Below, in pieces: positions 22,765 through 34,963 of a DNA stretch of 64,000 nt (its first letter is position 1; every line of letters begins with the position of its first letter). Source of the DNA: Euptelea pleiosperma (lineage: Eukaryota > Streptophyta > Magnoliopsida > Ranunculales > Eupteleaceae); NCBI GenBank assembly GCA_035048495.1, contig CM068553.1, positions 22,321,190 to 22,385,189 on the forward strand, in the 5' to 3' direction. A program made the translations under genes and the position numbers. The notes under the pieces are model-generated. The model was not told the DNA's origin. It ran no database searches and saw only the letters and a program-made list of their open reading frames with translations.

Positions 22765-24436
22765 CCACATCGATCATGAAAGCCCATTATCAAAGTTTAA
22801 AGAGCTACAGGCTATGACTAGAAGATATAGGCCAAATGCGGGCTGAACAAGAGGACCGAAGAGCCGGCCCAAAGAACGAAGAGAGCGGGAGAGCCAATGA
22901 CCAAGAGACGAACCAAAGTGTTTAAAGCTACATGATCAACAAGAAATGATGGTCTGCTCTATTGGTGAAGCGTGAGAAGGGACACAGTGAAGACCAGGGT
23001 TCTAGACCCTCTACCAGTTCTTTTCCCTGTATTTTCTATTATTTTCTCTCTCCTCTCCCCTAACTCTCCCATCGCACCACCTTAGAACCTCCTAACCATC
23101 GATCTAACCCTTCCCAATCAAATCCTCCAATCATCACTCTAGCTCATCATCTAATCCTCGCCATTAGATCCTCCTAGCTTCCCCATCATACCACGCGATC
23201 ATCCCCAATCACATTCCTCTCTCTTATATTTTCTCTTCCCTTGATCTGATTGCTCACTTCTATACTACACGATCACCAATCGCATACCCTCAATCCTGAC
23301 TTGACCCTAACACCATCCATAGCCGTTAGACCCATCCTACCTTCCTCGATCAAACACTCACATTCACCCTCGATTGATCCAACAGCCTACATATACCATT
23401 GCTCTCTCCTCGACCCAACACATTTCTCTCTCATCCTCTCCTAAAAATAGGACCACAACCCTCCATGTAGAGAACGACCTTTGGCCCGCTACACCAAGGC
23501 CCACATCCCCACGCTAACCTGAGAAATTAAAAACAAAATAAAATAGAAAAGGAAATAAAGAAAAGAAAAAGAAAAAAATTAATAAAAAAATAAAATAGAA
23601 ACACATGAGAGAGAAACCGTGGGTTTTCTCTCCCACGTTAACTCTCCCCCCTCTTCCACATCCATATCTTCTTCCCCTCCATCTAACGGTCATTAAAATC
23701 CACACCCTCTAACCCTAGATATAAGAACCCCATTCACGTTAGTTTCGACGGTTCCCTCCCCCCTTCTCTTCTTCTCTTTCTTCTTCTTCTTCTTCCCTAC
23801 TTCCCCACCGTCTTCTTCTTCTTTGTGGGCTGGCCGTCCTCCACCACAGGCTTGGCCCGCAACACATTGCTGCCTTGGCTGCTGCACCATGCGTTCCTCC
23901 CAACCAGACCAGCATCGTCTTCTTCCTCGTAGCCACCACGCCTCTCCCTGATGAGCTGCCATCTCCGGTGAATCAAACCTGCATCACCGGTGAGTTTAGA
24001 TCCTCCTACTTCTTTTTTTTCTTCTTCTTCTTCTTCTTCTACTTCCTCTTTTTCTTCTTCTTCTTCTTCTTCTTCTTCTAGCATCTGTCTTCCTCTTCTT
24101 TTAGATGCTATTCTACTTTTGTTAAGCAAACAGTTGATGTGATTCCCTTACTTTGAATTCATGAAGCTTTAATTTAGTGTGCTAATGTTGATTAGTTTCT
24201 CTCTCAAATGGATGTTTTAAAGCTACTCCACCACTCTCACCTCCCCATGAATTCTGACAATTTTTTGATTATTTTATGTTCTTATTCGCGCTAATCCTAA
24301 TCCCGAGTGCGGATCGACATCCGACACAAGCCACTATGCAAAACTGCTCATTTTACAAGTTAAAAGTCTCGGATAATTATAAATATGTTGAAATTAGGGT
24401 TTTCATAACCAACAATGCGGAAAAATCCTAGTTTCA
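22765..24436 (+). repeat. 3' LTR of element A, remaining part
   Basis: Continues from 7674 after the target duplication. Ends TTTCA at 24436. It has a tRNA-like module (22956-23008), a TATA-like box (23719-23726) and a CTT microsatellite (about 24003-24079). Compared with the 5' LTR it lacks roughly 1.08 kb, joined near 24100, including the GC-rich hairpin. LTR total here 1938 bp. Confidence 0.88.
22956..23008 (+). other. tRNA-like D-arm/T-arm module in A 3' LTR
   Basis: GCTCTATTGGTGAAGC then GGTTCTAGACC, 42 nt start to start. D-stem weaker than in B. Confidence 0.5.
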
Positions 24437-25175
24437 TCCCTTGGTGGTTCTTTGGACCGAAGTGGTTTGACTGAACTCTGAGTCAGTCATCCAATGTTGA
24501 GAGTTTTCTCTTAACTCTCCCAAGAATTTGTATGCATCGGTCGGAGTTTGGTGCATGAATTTTCCCTAGCACATTGACTTTACCATGGTTTGAGACTCAT
24601 CAGTAAGTCCCTTGTAGAGAAGATGTGGACAAGATTGCCCTTATCGATGCTATGGTGGGGACACTTAGTCAAATAGTCCTAGAATCTATGGGGTAGAATT
24701 TGGACATGAATTTGTCCACCAACTTTTTCCAACTACAGATTGAGTCAGCGGGTAAGGAGTAGAGCCAATCAGAGGCTCAATTTTTTAGCGAGAATAGAAA
24801 GACTCGCAGACGCACATTGTCATCATCAAGGTTCTGGTTCTTGAAAAGTAGGATGACATGTTGGAATTCCCTAATATGGGAATATGGGTCTTCTCTTGGG
24901 AGATCGCGAAAGGTTGGTAGCATTTGGATCGTTTGCGGCCTGATCTCAAACTGCACCGCCGTAGTAGGTGGAAGAACAATGCAGGTGGGCGGATTAGCAG
25001 AGATAGGGGCGAAGGTCTCGATAAGAGGTCGTTCGTCTGCCATTACTACAAAGGTAGTTGTATTGGGAGAGGCGGGTGGCGAAAGAGATGGGGAAGGATT
25101 CAGTGGAGGATCTGCTGTAGGTACGTGATTCTCAGATCGAATCAAGCGTTTATTTGGACGAGTCCAAACTAGCAT
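24437..25175 (-). pseudogene. gag: gag N-terminal fragment of element C
   Basis: Starts MLVWTRPNKR, aligned to the second Met of B's Gag, and stays open for 132 residues through the N-terminal part of the capsid region (LPREDPYSHIREFQHV) to a stop at 24777. Beyond it similarity to B's Gag (about residues 140-280) continues in other frames with a deletion of about 75 bp near 24688. The coding sequence is cut at 24437 by the insertion of A. Confidence 0.8.
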
Positions 25176-25406
25176 ACGCTGAAGAGGCGGCCTCTAGACT
25201 TGGCAAAAAGTTGCCAGAGGGGACCACTATCCTATGTGATGCACACCAAGCACAGACAATCCTATTTTAAGCAATCAGGATATATTTTAGGAATTATCTT
25301 GTTAGTTTTGGGGCTAGAGTAGATTATGATAGTGGGCGGACCACTGGTTTATCTTTTAACTGCCAGACTAATTGTTTGCACTCAGGGGTTCTCACCAGGC
25401 TACACT
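25176..25406 (-). other. Leader of element C, gag-proximal part
   Basis: Matches B's leader (18240-18460), including the stem-loop (25200-25216). Its last five bases ACACT (25402-25406) are the left target duplication of the next solo LTR. Confidence 0.75.
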
Positions 25407-26915
25407 TGAAAGTAGGATTTTTCCGCGTCATTGGTTACGGAAACCCTAGATTCAACACAATTTGTAATTATCCGAGACTTATTCCTGCAAAATACGCAAT
25501 TCTTTGCACAGTGGAAAGTCGGAGTCGAATCCGCACTCAGGATTAGTCGGATTAGCGCGATTCAGAGCATGAAATGACAAAATTTTCCATAGAAATTGCT
25601 AAAAAGACAGAATGGAGGGGTGAGAGTGATGGTTCACTTTAAAACATGATATTTTTAGAGAGAGAATTTATGGACCATCGAAAGCCTACGAAATAATGAA
25701 GACAATAAATAGAACTGAAAATAAACTATTTTATTAATCAAATTAAACTAAAAGAAATACATTGCTTGAATGAACAATTCCTAACTAAAAAGCAATAAAA
25801 GAAAAACAACATGAAAATCTAGAGAGAGAAAGAAACATCAAGAGAGAGAGAAAAAAAAGGGAGAAAGTCCTAGAGAGAGAAAAGAAATATAAGGAAAACT
25901 AAATGAGAAAATCTAGAATCTAGAGAAAGAGAGAAGAACAAACTTTTGTTCTTGAGCTTAGAGAGAGAAGGCTTACCCCATTTAGAGGACAACACCATAG
26001 AGGCGAGAAAGAAGTGGCTGGCGATAGAGATCTTATGGCAGTGGTTGGACGGAGCAGCAAGGAAGGTCGCTGGTGTGTTGCAGACCTGGATGCAGTAGCC
26101 GTTGGGTGGTGGATGAGAGAGCTGCGGTGCTGCTGGTGCTTGGTGAGAGGGTCGATAAAGGTGAGGGAGGTGAGGACGTGCTGGTTTGCAAGCCGGTGAT
26201 GTGAGCACAATAGCTTAGAGTATGGAGCTACACGTTGGAGACCCAATCTAGATTGCAGGGTCGTGGAAATGGCAGCAGCAAATCCTTGGATTAGCAACGT
26301 CCTTAGATCGTGGAGGGGGGTAATGGTGATGGCGGTGATCAGGTAAGGGCTATCCTATCCTATCCTCTTCTTCTTCTTCTCTTTTCTTTTTCTTTTGATG
26401 AGACGATGAAGAAAAAGAGAAGGGTGAGGGCGGTGGAGAGATGACTGTTTTGAGCGGTGGAATAGGCGTAGGGATGGAAGCTAACGGCTGTGGTGCATGA
26501 AACGATGGCTGTGGCGCATGAGACGGTGGCTACAAGTGGCTGGATGTAGAACGCAAGTTGAGGGCAGCTGTGCGTGAAGGAGAGAGTGGAGAGATCAGCA
26601 ACTGATCGAGATCTGTTTGTAGGCCAGCAATAGTGGACGTCTTCCTCCTTTTCCAATGGAGAAGATGATCCAGATCCATCAAAAGAGAAGAGATGGAAAC
26701 GATGGTGGCTGTTGGAAGAACAGTCACCGTCTATCCCAAGGGAAGGTGAGGCATTGTAAGGAGGAAGGAGAAGACGGTGGTGGAGGGGCGTTGCAGGTTG
26801 CAACTCGTGGATGGGGTGATGGCCGCGATCTGATGCACGGTTTCAGGAGTGCCTTAAGTGCAGGCAGAAGAGGGAGAAAGAGGAGAAGGAAATGGAGAGG
26901 AAGAAGGGGAGATGG

Positions 26916-26941
26916 CCGGAGTTGCAGACCTGCAACTCCGG
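26916..26941. repeat. Conserved LTR hairpin (solo LTR 1, copy 1)
   Basis: Arms CCGGAGTTGCAG / CTGCAACTCCGG around AC. Confidence 0.85.
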
Positions 26942-27081
26942 CGATAACTTGATGAAGAAGACGGTGATAGAGGAGGAGGCAGCACGGTTCTGGTATTGCT
27001 GTCCGGGCAGCAAGAAGAAGAAGAAGAAGAAGAAGAAGAAGAAGAAAGAAGTAAAAAGAAGGGAAGAACGTGGGGAGACGG

Positions 27082-27105
27082 CCGGAGTTGCTGCTGCAAC
27101 TCCGG
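27082..27105. repeat. Conserved LTR hairpin (solo LTR 1, copy 2)
   Basis: Arms CCGGAGTTGC / GCAACTCCGG around TGCT: arms kept, loop changed. Confidence 0.8.
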
Positions 27106-28714
27106 TGAGAATGTGAAAGAGAAGATGAAGAAGAAGATGGCGAAGCGGGAGGATAAACGGCCAAGAGAAGGGAAAAAAGGGCAAGATCTTTTTGGGGAGA
27201 GAAAGGAGGGGATTGGAGGGGGATTAGTGAAAATGGGGTTTTTCCGCGTCGTTGGTTACGGAAACCCTAGAATCAACACAATTTGTAATTTATCTGAGAT
27301 TCCTGCAAGATTTAAACAATTTGCACAGTGGGAAGTGTCGGATGTCGATCCGCACTCGGGATTAGGGATTAGCAATTTATCAGAACTTCTGACCTTGGGA
27401 AGTGCTCGAAACATGCTGGAGAGGGTGAGAATGATGGATTGGATTTAAACATACTCTTGGAGACATTATCTATATTAAACTACTCGAAAAATAAATGAAA
27501 ATAAATGCACTTATAGAAGAATTCAAACATAAAAATCTAGTTATTTATTGAATCATACTTAACTTACAATGCTTTATAAATTGTTTGCCAATACAAATAA
27601 CAACTAAATAAATTAACTAGAAAGCATTAAGAAATGATTTAGAGAGAGAGAGAGAAAGAAGAGAGGGAAAGGGATGCTCTAGAGAGAGAAAATGTAGAAA
27701 AAAAAAGAACTAAATAGAGAAAGCTAGAGAGAGAAAGGAAGAGAGAAAAAGAGAACTAGAGAAAAGGTGAGAGGTAGAGAGAGAACATCTTACCATTTAC
27801 CAGATTTGAGTGGTGTGGCCGGAGAGAATGAGCTCGAAGAGTGGTCCAGCCATGACGATGTGCGGAGAAGTGGATCCAGGCTCGGTATGGTGACGTGCTC
27901 GGCAAAGATGATGATAGAGATCACCGGTGGAGTTCCAAGGAGGATGAAAATGAGGGGATGCAAGTGCCTCTAATGGCAGCCACCTAGGAGAACCAAGTAG
28001 GGGGCGGTGGAGGAGGTCTTCCTCTCCTCTTTTCTTTCTTTTTTTTGTTTTTTTTTTTTTTTCTTTGTTTTGTTTTCTTCTTTGGGAAAGATGGTGGGGA
28101 ACGATTAGAGAGTGCACTGCTGCTACTATTGATGACGGTGGTTGTGGTAGCGGTTCGTTGTGGTGGTTCTGCTGGAGAAGGTGGAGCTAGGAGGAGGGCG
28201 GAGCTGCTGCAAAGTTGGGCGGTGGTGGATGTGGTTGCTGCTGGTGGTGTGCAGCTACAAAACCAGCAAGTGGTGATCGATGGTGAGGCAGTAGAGGATA
28301 GCAATGGAGAGGGCGATGTGGAGAACGGCTGAAGGAAGGAGAGTTAATGAAGTTAACGGCCTGCAAGGTTGCAGGCCATAAACTTGCAGGTGGAGGCGCT
28401 GTTCACAGCAAGGCAGCGTGGAAACATGGGGAGTTTTCTTGCTGGTTCGCCCAGCAAGAAGGAAAGTTGGTTACGACTGGCTATTGAGGAGGGTAATCGA
28501 AGAGGGGTTGACGGCTTGGAGTTCTGAAAACTCAAGAGAAGAGAGATGATGGTGAACCAGTCCGGCGAACACGCAGGCGGCGAAGTTGGCGAGTTGGTGG
28601 TGCGCTGGTTCTGCTTTCGACGCACCTGCAAGAAGGAGAGGAAGAAGAAGAAGAAGAAGAAAGGGAGGAGAAGAAGAGGAAGGGGATTGGTTGATGGGGT
28701 GGTGCAGGTGATGG

Positions 28715-28739
28715 CTGGAGTTGCAACCTGCAACTCCGG
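28715..28739. repeat. Conserved LTR hairpin (solo LTR 2)
   Basis: Arms CTGGAGTTGCA / TGCAACTCCGG around ACC; one arm base changed, giving a G:T pair in one RNA sense. Confidence 0.8.
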
Positions 28740-29226
28740 CGATCACGTGAAGAAGATGAAGAAGAGGAATAACGAGAAAGAAGAAAGGAGGAGGAAGATG
28801 GGGCCAAAAACGAGGGGAAGAGTAAAGGGGAAGGAGAGGAGAAGAAAAGAGGGGGACTAGGGTTCGAACGAACCCTTCTCCCTCCTCTTATAAAGCTCCC
28901 TATTTCCATTAATGGAAATAGGGTATTTTTTGAAAATAAAAAATATTTTTTTTTTTTTTTTTTTTTTTTTTTAAGTAAAAACCTACTTTTCTATGGGGAA
29001 TCTCCCCAATTAGTGGACCCCCCATTTTTTAATTAAAATTATTTTGAAATTTACGGGGTCCACTAACTGGTCGGACAGCGGGTCGATGATGATGGGCCCG
29101 GCTATTGGCCCACATGGACTGATGATGTCCATCGTCTCATAAGATGATGTGACAGACATTCTGATGGCGATCGGATGGATGGTGACTTGATTGGGACCCA
29201 GATTGGTAGATCGACGGATCTAGAGA

Positions 29227-29280
29227 GATCCAACGGTCCGATTGAAGATCCAACGGTCCGATGGAAGATCCAACGGTCAG
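29227..29280. repeat. 20-bp tandem motif in LTR U3
   Basis: Two full units and one partial unit starting GATCCAACGGTC. Same in related LTRs at 30308-30361 and 56211-56264. May be a U3 enhancer-type repeat (inference). Confidence 0.8.
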
Positions 29281-29426
29281 AAAGCTAAGGGAGATGAGAT
29301 AGAGCCGAAGGGTAGGAGTTCTGGGGTTAGGTCAGTAGATTCGAGGATCGAAAGATGAAGAGAGAGAGAGAATAAGAAGAGATGAGAGAAAAAGTATCAA
29401 AAAAATGGAAAAAAGCACTGGCGGAG

Positions 29427-29479
29427 GGTCTGCAACCCTGGTCTTCACTGTGACCATCCTCACGCTTCTCCAGTAGAGT
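29427..29479 (-). other. tRNA-like module in solo LTR 2
   Basis: A-box-like ACTCTACTGGAGAAGC and B-box-like GGTTGCAGACC, 42 nt apart in element sense. Confidence 0.45.
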
Positions 29480-30508
29480 CGACTATCATTCCTTGCTGAC
29501 TCATGTGGCTTTAAACGCTTTGGTCTGTCTCTTGGTCATTGGCTCTCCTGCTCTCTTCGTTCTTTGGGCCAGCTTTTTGGTCCTCTTATTCAGCCCATAT
29601 TTGGCCCATATCTTCTAGTCATGGCATGTGGGCTCTTTAAGCTTTGATAATGGGCTTTCCTGATCGATGTGGGCTTGCAAGTCTCGAGAATTGTCCCATC
29701 GGGGTTTCCTGCGACAGAAGAAGCGCGTAATGAGACTTTATCAGAACGACTCAATGTCTAGACTTCCGAAAATGTGTTTAATGCATGCAAATATACCATT
29801 TCGTCCAGAAAAGTGTGTTCTACGCAACTGAAGAGACTCTTACGTAGAAAAGTAGATAAATAGAGCCTTTTACGTAGGAGAGTGCGATAACGCTAAAAGG
29901 ATAATTGCTTAAAATAAGCACTTTTGAGCGAATATCAATTAGGGTTCGAACGAACCCTTCTCCTTCCTCTTATAAAGCTCCCTATTTCCTTTAATGGAAA
30001 TAGGGTATTTTTTAAATAAAAAAAATATTTTTTTTTTTTTTTTTTAAGTAAAATGCTACTTTTCTATGGGGAATCTCCCCAATTAGTGGACCCCCAGTTT
30101 TTTTGAAATTTAATTAAAATTCTTTGGAAATTCACGGGGTCCACTAATTGGTCGGACAGCGGGTCGATGATGATGGGCCCGGGTACTGGCCCACATGGAT
30201 TTGTGATGTCCATTGTCTCACAAGATGATGTGACAGACGGTCTGATGGCGATCGGATGGATGGTGACTTGATTGGGACCCAGATTGGTAGATCGATGGAT
30301 CTAGAGAGATCCAACGGTCCGATTGAAGATCCAACGGTCCGATGGAAGATCCAACGGTCAGAAAGCTAAGGGAGATGAGATAGAGCCGATGGGCAGGAGT
30401 TCTGGGGTTAGGTCAGTAGATTCGAGGACCGAGAGATGAAGAGAGAGAGAGAATAAGGAGAGATGAGAGAGAAAGTATTAGAAAATAGAGAGAAAAGCAC
30501 TGGCGGAG

Positions 30509-30561
30509 GGTCTGGAACCCTGGTCTTCACTGTGACCATCCTCACGCTTCTCCAGTAGAGT
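30509..30561 (-). other. tRNA-like module in solo LTR 1
   Basis: Same arrangement; B box GGTTCCAGACC; spacing 42 nt. Confidence 0.5.
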
Positions 30562-31024
30562 CGACTATCATTCTTTGCTGAATCATGTGGCTTTAAACGC
30601 TTTGGTCCGTCTCTTGGTCATTGGCTCTCCTGCTCTCTTCGTTCTTTGGGCCGGCTTTTTGGTCCTCTTATTCAGCCCATATTTGGCCCATATCTTCTAG
30701 TCATAGCATGTGGGCTCTTTAAGCTTTGATAATGGGCTTTCATGATCGATTTGGGCCCACAAGTCTCGAGAATCGTCCCATCGGGGTTTCCTACGACAGA
30801 AGAAGCGCGTAATGAGACTTTATTCGAATGGCTTAATATCTAGACTTCCGAAAATGTGTTTAATGCATGCAAATATACCATTTCGTCCAGAAAAGTGTGT
30901 TCTACGCAATAGAAGAGACTCTTACGTAGAAAAGTAGATAAATAGAGCCTTTTACGTGGGAGAATGCAATAACGCTAAAAGGATAATTGCTTAAAATAAG
31001 CACTTTTGAGCGAATATCAACACT

Positions 31025-32475
31025 CTTTAGAGCGAATCCTTTAGTACTAACTCTAGTCAACAACAAGGCAATCCGAAGCCTAGATAGACGTGCGGCACAA
31101 CGGCTGACTTAAGTACATCCTAGACTAACAGGATTAGTCAAGCGTTTAAGAAGAGTGTTCCCTCAGGTGAAGTTAGGGTTGGTGCGTGTTCCTAAGCCAA
31201 CAAATAGCAGACCAATCAAAGAACCAGGGATGCCACTGGCGAGCTCAGTATACTTGAGTAGTAGGGACCTATGGGTGCGTTATATAATAGGGACCCGCGC
31301 TCGTGGACTTATTCGACCTAGGATTGATGGAAAGACTACGTGGAGAGTTGTCCTAGAACACCGATCTATTTTGGCTATTTCTCCCGATTCTTTTTATTAA
31401 AGATGGATCCTGGAGATCAAATGCAGCTGGAATGATGAGGTGGGTGATGAAATCCCACCAGTTTTAACAAGAGCTGGGTCTGCTCGATTAATCGATTAAT
31501 GTTCACTTATTAACAGCCACGCCATGCAAGTCAAATAATATGTATGCGAAAGCAAATAGACACGCGGCAATGATTCACCCAATAACACGTATCGCACTCA
31601 AGGCGAGGATAGGGACTTACCTCCCATGGGCCACGCCACAGGGTCGCCTCCATAGAATAGGGAGGGGTATCCTAATGGGCTTGGGCCTGACTCCACCTCT
31701 TTGAGCTTTCGCTCCCTACCCACACTGGATCGTGTTCCTACACTCAATGGGTAGATTGAGTCTAGGGATATGTATTGGAAGGTTTGACCGGCTATTAGGG
31801 TTTCACGAAGCACGCATTGGTTTTAGCTGGTATTAGATTTGTTTCCAATTATGATTTGAAGTTGAGAATAGAAATTTCCGAATTGGGATTTGAAACTTTC
31901 TCTTTTCAAACTTTCTCAGATAAAGAAACCTTTCAAATAAAGTAAAGATTTGAAATTCCATTTACTTTGAAAATTTTCCAAATTGAGGAAATCTTTTCAA
32001 ATTAGAAGATCTCCTATTTTAGAATTTTTCAAAATTAGTGAATATCTATAAATAGACTCTCTCCAAAATTGGAATGTCCTAAAAATGGAAACCCTAATTT
32101 TGAGATTCCTATATTTCTGGAAACTTTCCAAGAATAGAGAATCCTAGGATATATCTAAAAATTGCAGGAAATGAAAACCCTAATTTTTGAATTTTTGATT
32201 TTTAATTTTTTTTTGTATTTTTCACTTAATTTAGGGTTTATAAAAAACCCTAGAACAACATCTAGCAGTTATTTGGAAAGCAGTAAATTTCCTAAATTAT
32301 TACAAATTGCACTCGGTCTTCTGAGGCATTAAAAATAGTAATTAAAATAACTAAAAATAACTAAAAAAATAGAAAGTTTCCAAAACACTAGATCTTCCCA
32401 CTTTAGCAGCTTTTCGATTCCGTCATCTACGTCATTTTTCGCACTTCCGGTCACCCGAGCGGCAACAGTGCCATT
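31025..32475 (-). other. Leader and primer site of element C
   Basis: Continues C's leader after the right target duplication (31020-31024). Splice-donor-like site 31611-31625. Primer site TGGCACTGTTGCCG (32456-32473, minus), diverged from the TGGCGCC form by a change that fits CpG loss. AT-rich part 31840-32390 aligns with A 2200-2640. No gene. Confidence 0.75.
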
Positions 32476-33600
32476 TGAAACTAGGGTTTTTCTACGTCGT
32501 TGGTTATGGAAACCCTAATCTCAACACATTTTTAATTAATCCGATACTTCTTTTTCTTTAATTTTTGCAAAAATGCAGACAATTCTTTGTATAGTGGAAA
32601 GTATGTTGGATGTCGAATCCGCACTCGGGGGTTAGGGTAACACAATAAAGAACAATTATTAGAAATGGTGGGATGAGAATGGTGAATAAATTTGACTTAA
32701 AAACATGATTCGTGGAGAGATCATTTTAACCTATTTAACAGTAAAAGTAAGAGACACAAGAATACTTAAACTAAACAAAACAATCTTTATTAAAAAATCA
32801 TATTACTAAAGTAATGTTTTTAACAAGAACTAACTAACAAATGACATTGAACTAAAAAGAAATTCAAAGAAGAGAGGGTATGAGAAGATTTAAGAGTGAG
32901 AAAGTAGAGAGAGAGATTGACCTAGAGAGAGAAACTTGCCCAGCATGGGATCGGCGTGATGAGAAATTTACCATGAAGATGGCCAATCGTGGCTGCTAGT
33001 GTGATAAGGACTGTGGTGTGAGCATGGTAGGTGGCACAAATTGCAACAGCAGGTGTTGCTGCCCCTCTCTTGGGCAGCAATGAGATGAAGGAGAAGAAGC
33101 ACCCATGGTTGGTGGTTAATGGCTCCTCTTTCTAAGAGAATGAAGAAAGAGAGATGGTGTGAAGGTCGTAGTGAAGATGGAGAGGGGCGTCAACGTGGAG
33201 CTATCTTCACGATCTTCAACGGCAAGCTGCAACCATCTGTTGATGTTCGGCCTTGTGGATCGTGAGGAGGATACAAAGCATATGATGGCGGTAATGGAAG
33301 AGAATTTTGATCGTTGCTGTGGAGGGCGGCTGCTGGCTTTTGAAGAGGGCGGTGAAGAGAAGGGCTATTAGAGGAGAACGGTTTTGGGACAAGAATGGTG
33401 AACAGTAGGAGAGTACTGGTAGACGGCTTGGGTGAAGGAGACTCACCAGTAGATGTGGTGGCGATAGCAAATGGAGGTGAACCTTGTTGGTTCGGCCAGT
33501 AAGGGGTGGAGATGGTGCAGCAACTACCGAGAAAATCGTGTTAGTGGAGATGGAGGATGGTGCAAGGATGCAGCAGCAATAGGTGAGGATCGCCCTCCTC
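32476..33600 (-). repeat. 5' LTR of element C, inner part
   Basis: Starts TGAAACTAGG two bases from the primer site and continues to the junction with element D at 33600/33601. Frames inside (e.g. 33159-33371, 33216-33611) are LTR sequence, not genes. No GC-rich hairpin of the usual type was found in this LTR. Confidence 0.85.
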
Positions 33601-33702
33601 CTTAGTGGCAATAGGAGTTGATTAAAACGAACAAAATATAATGGTCAAACTTAGTCATTGGGTAGACCCGAGTCAAACTCAATTATATTGACTAATGGGA
33701 TA

Positions 33703-34035
33703 GTCCAATTGATTGGACATGTATCCCCAATCGATTGGACATAGCCCAATCGATTGGAGACACTGTGTAATCGATTGGAGACTTTGAGGCAGAAACTTAT
33801 TTGAGCAAAATCGATTGGAGACTCTGTGAAATCAATTGGAGCCTTCGGGATAGAAATCAATCTGAGTACAATCGATTGGAGACGCTGTGTAATCGATTGG
33901 TGCCTTCGAGACAGACAGTTATATGACTCAAATCAATTGGAGAACCCTGTGCAATCGATTGGTGCCTTCGGAACAGAAAACTTATTGAGTCCAATCGATT
34001 GGACCAAGTGTACAATCGATTGGACCTTGAATAGA
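33703..34035. repeat. CCAATCGATTGG-type palindrome array, left LTR of D
   Basis: About 12 units of AATCGATTGG, some with AATTGATTGG or AATCAATTGG, in a loose repeat of roughly 55-60 bp with two motifs per period. The full motif is a perfect 12-bp palindrome with central CG. It ends about 75 bp before the TATA box. Confidence 0.9.
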
Positions 34036-34108
34036 ATTGGTCTTTTTCAGATCCAAAATTCATGGTTCCATTATCCCACATTTCACACGACTCAGGGTCT
34101 TGGAATTC

Positions 34109-34116
34109 TATAAATA
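34109..34116 (+). promoter_or_regulatory. TATA box, left LTR of D
   Basis: TATAAATA followed by a pyrimidine-rich stretch; counterparts at 41194-41201 and, degenerate, at 62047-62055. Confidence 0.7.
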
Positions 34117-34963
34117 TAACCCTTCTATGCCTTCTCTAAACACACACAGAGACACATAGTGAATCAATCTTCAAGAGAGAGAGAAGCAAAGGCTTTATTT
34201 ATTAGAGTGTCCCTTCGAAGAGCAAGAAGCTTGTTTTTCATTCACATCTTGTGAGCTTGTTCTCTTCTTGATCAAAGCCAAGTGCTTGATCCTTTCCTCA
34301 GCTTAGGTTTTCCATTTCTATATTCAACCTAGTAGCCTGAGTGTACCAGTGTGACTCAACACCATTTGAGCAACTTAAGGTTCAAGGTGTACTGAATCCT
34401 TCACCTTCTGCAAAGGCGAGAGTGTTGAGAATTAAGATCAGAGGAGCCGGTCGACGGTAGGTTTGGGGTGTACTAAACTGAACAAGCGGATAAGGCTTCT
34501 TTGCTGGAAGGCCGCGTGTGGATTCGTGGCGTTGATTTAGAGGATGTGGTCGCATCGGCAGTAGGCCTTGGCTAAGGTTGGAAGCTGTATTTGCAACGGT
34601 GCTGCGTACATAACCTTTGTTTCATTTAACTTTTCAGTTAGTGATACTTTCCGTCTGGACGTGGTCCCATGGTTTTTTCCTTGGCTAAGGTCTCCACGTA
34701 AAAATCTCTTGTCTACTGCGATTGTTTGTTTGTATTCCTCAATCTATCTTGATTAGATCAAACGACAAAAAGACAATATACCACGGAGGTATATTTGATT
34801 TGAGTCGGTTGTGATAATCTTTTTATCAAACAACTAAGGCATGCGATTTTATTCCCTTACCATCGTCCAGTAAAACTGTGTAGGTATAATTAATTTTAAA
34901 TACCTAATCAACCCCCACTTCTAGGTATATTGAGTTAAAGAGAACGGACCGGTGAAATTTCAA

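Larger units (their letters stand above)
1..24436 (+). mobile_element. Element A: non-autonomous Athila-like Ty3/gypsy retrotransposon, split by element B
   Basis: The left edge is cut by the window. Visible parts in order are a 5' LTR (to 1965), primer site, long leader, gag-derived pseudogene (3765-5489), 3' untranslated region, polypurine-like tract (7397-7408) and a 3' LTR (7409-7674 continuing at 22765-24436). The interior is 5443 bp, against 9445 bp in element B, and has no capsid core, protease core, reverse transcriptase, RNase H or integrase. Leader and 3' region align with B over long stretches, so A probably moved using enzymes of a B-like partner (inference). After 24436 the sequence is gag of element C on the other strand, so A inserted into C; the right target duplication would be 24437-24441, with its partner outside the window. 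Confidence 0.85.
27228..29937 (-). mobile_element. Solo Athila LTR 2, inserted in solo LTR 1
   Basis: 2710 bp, TGAAAATGGG to GCGAATATCA, perfect target duplication ATTAG (27223-27227, 29938-29942). Its last 1.07 kb is nearly the same as the adjacent part of its host LTR (29943-31019), so the family inserted into itself in the same orientation. It contains a hairpin (28715-28739), a GAA-type run (about 28643-28662), a TATA-like box near 28888-28896 (minus), a 20-bp tandem motif (29227-29280) and a tRNA-like module (29427-29479). Confidence 0.93.
25407..31019 (-). mobile_element. Solo Athila LTR 1 in the leader of C, interrupted by solo LTR 2
   Basis: Starts TGAAAGTAGG and ends GCGAATATCA on the plus strand, with perfect target duplication ACACT (25402-25406, 31020-31024). 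Without the nested insertion it is 2898 bp. No internal domain: formed by recombination between two LTRs. It has two GC-rich hairpins (26916-26941, 27082-27105), a GAA-type microsatellite (about 27011-27047), a 20-bp tandem motif (30308-30361) and a tRNA-like module (30509-30561). Confidence 0.92.
33601..34962 (+). repeat. Left LTR of element D, 5'-truncated
   Basis: Aligns from its first base to position 40646 of the full LTR and ends GTGAAATTTCA. It contains the palindrome array (33703-34035) and a TATA box, TATAAATA (34109-34116). Confidence 0.88.

Noticed and set aside
33216..33611. 131-codon minus frame in C's LTR
   Set aside because: Lies inside the LTR, low complexity, no domain.
33703..34035. 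Regularly spaced palindromes as a CRISPR-like array
   Set aside because: Units are too short, spacers are themselves repeated, the array is duplicated in every LTR, and the genome is a plant.
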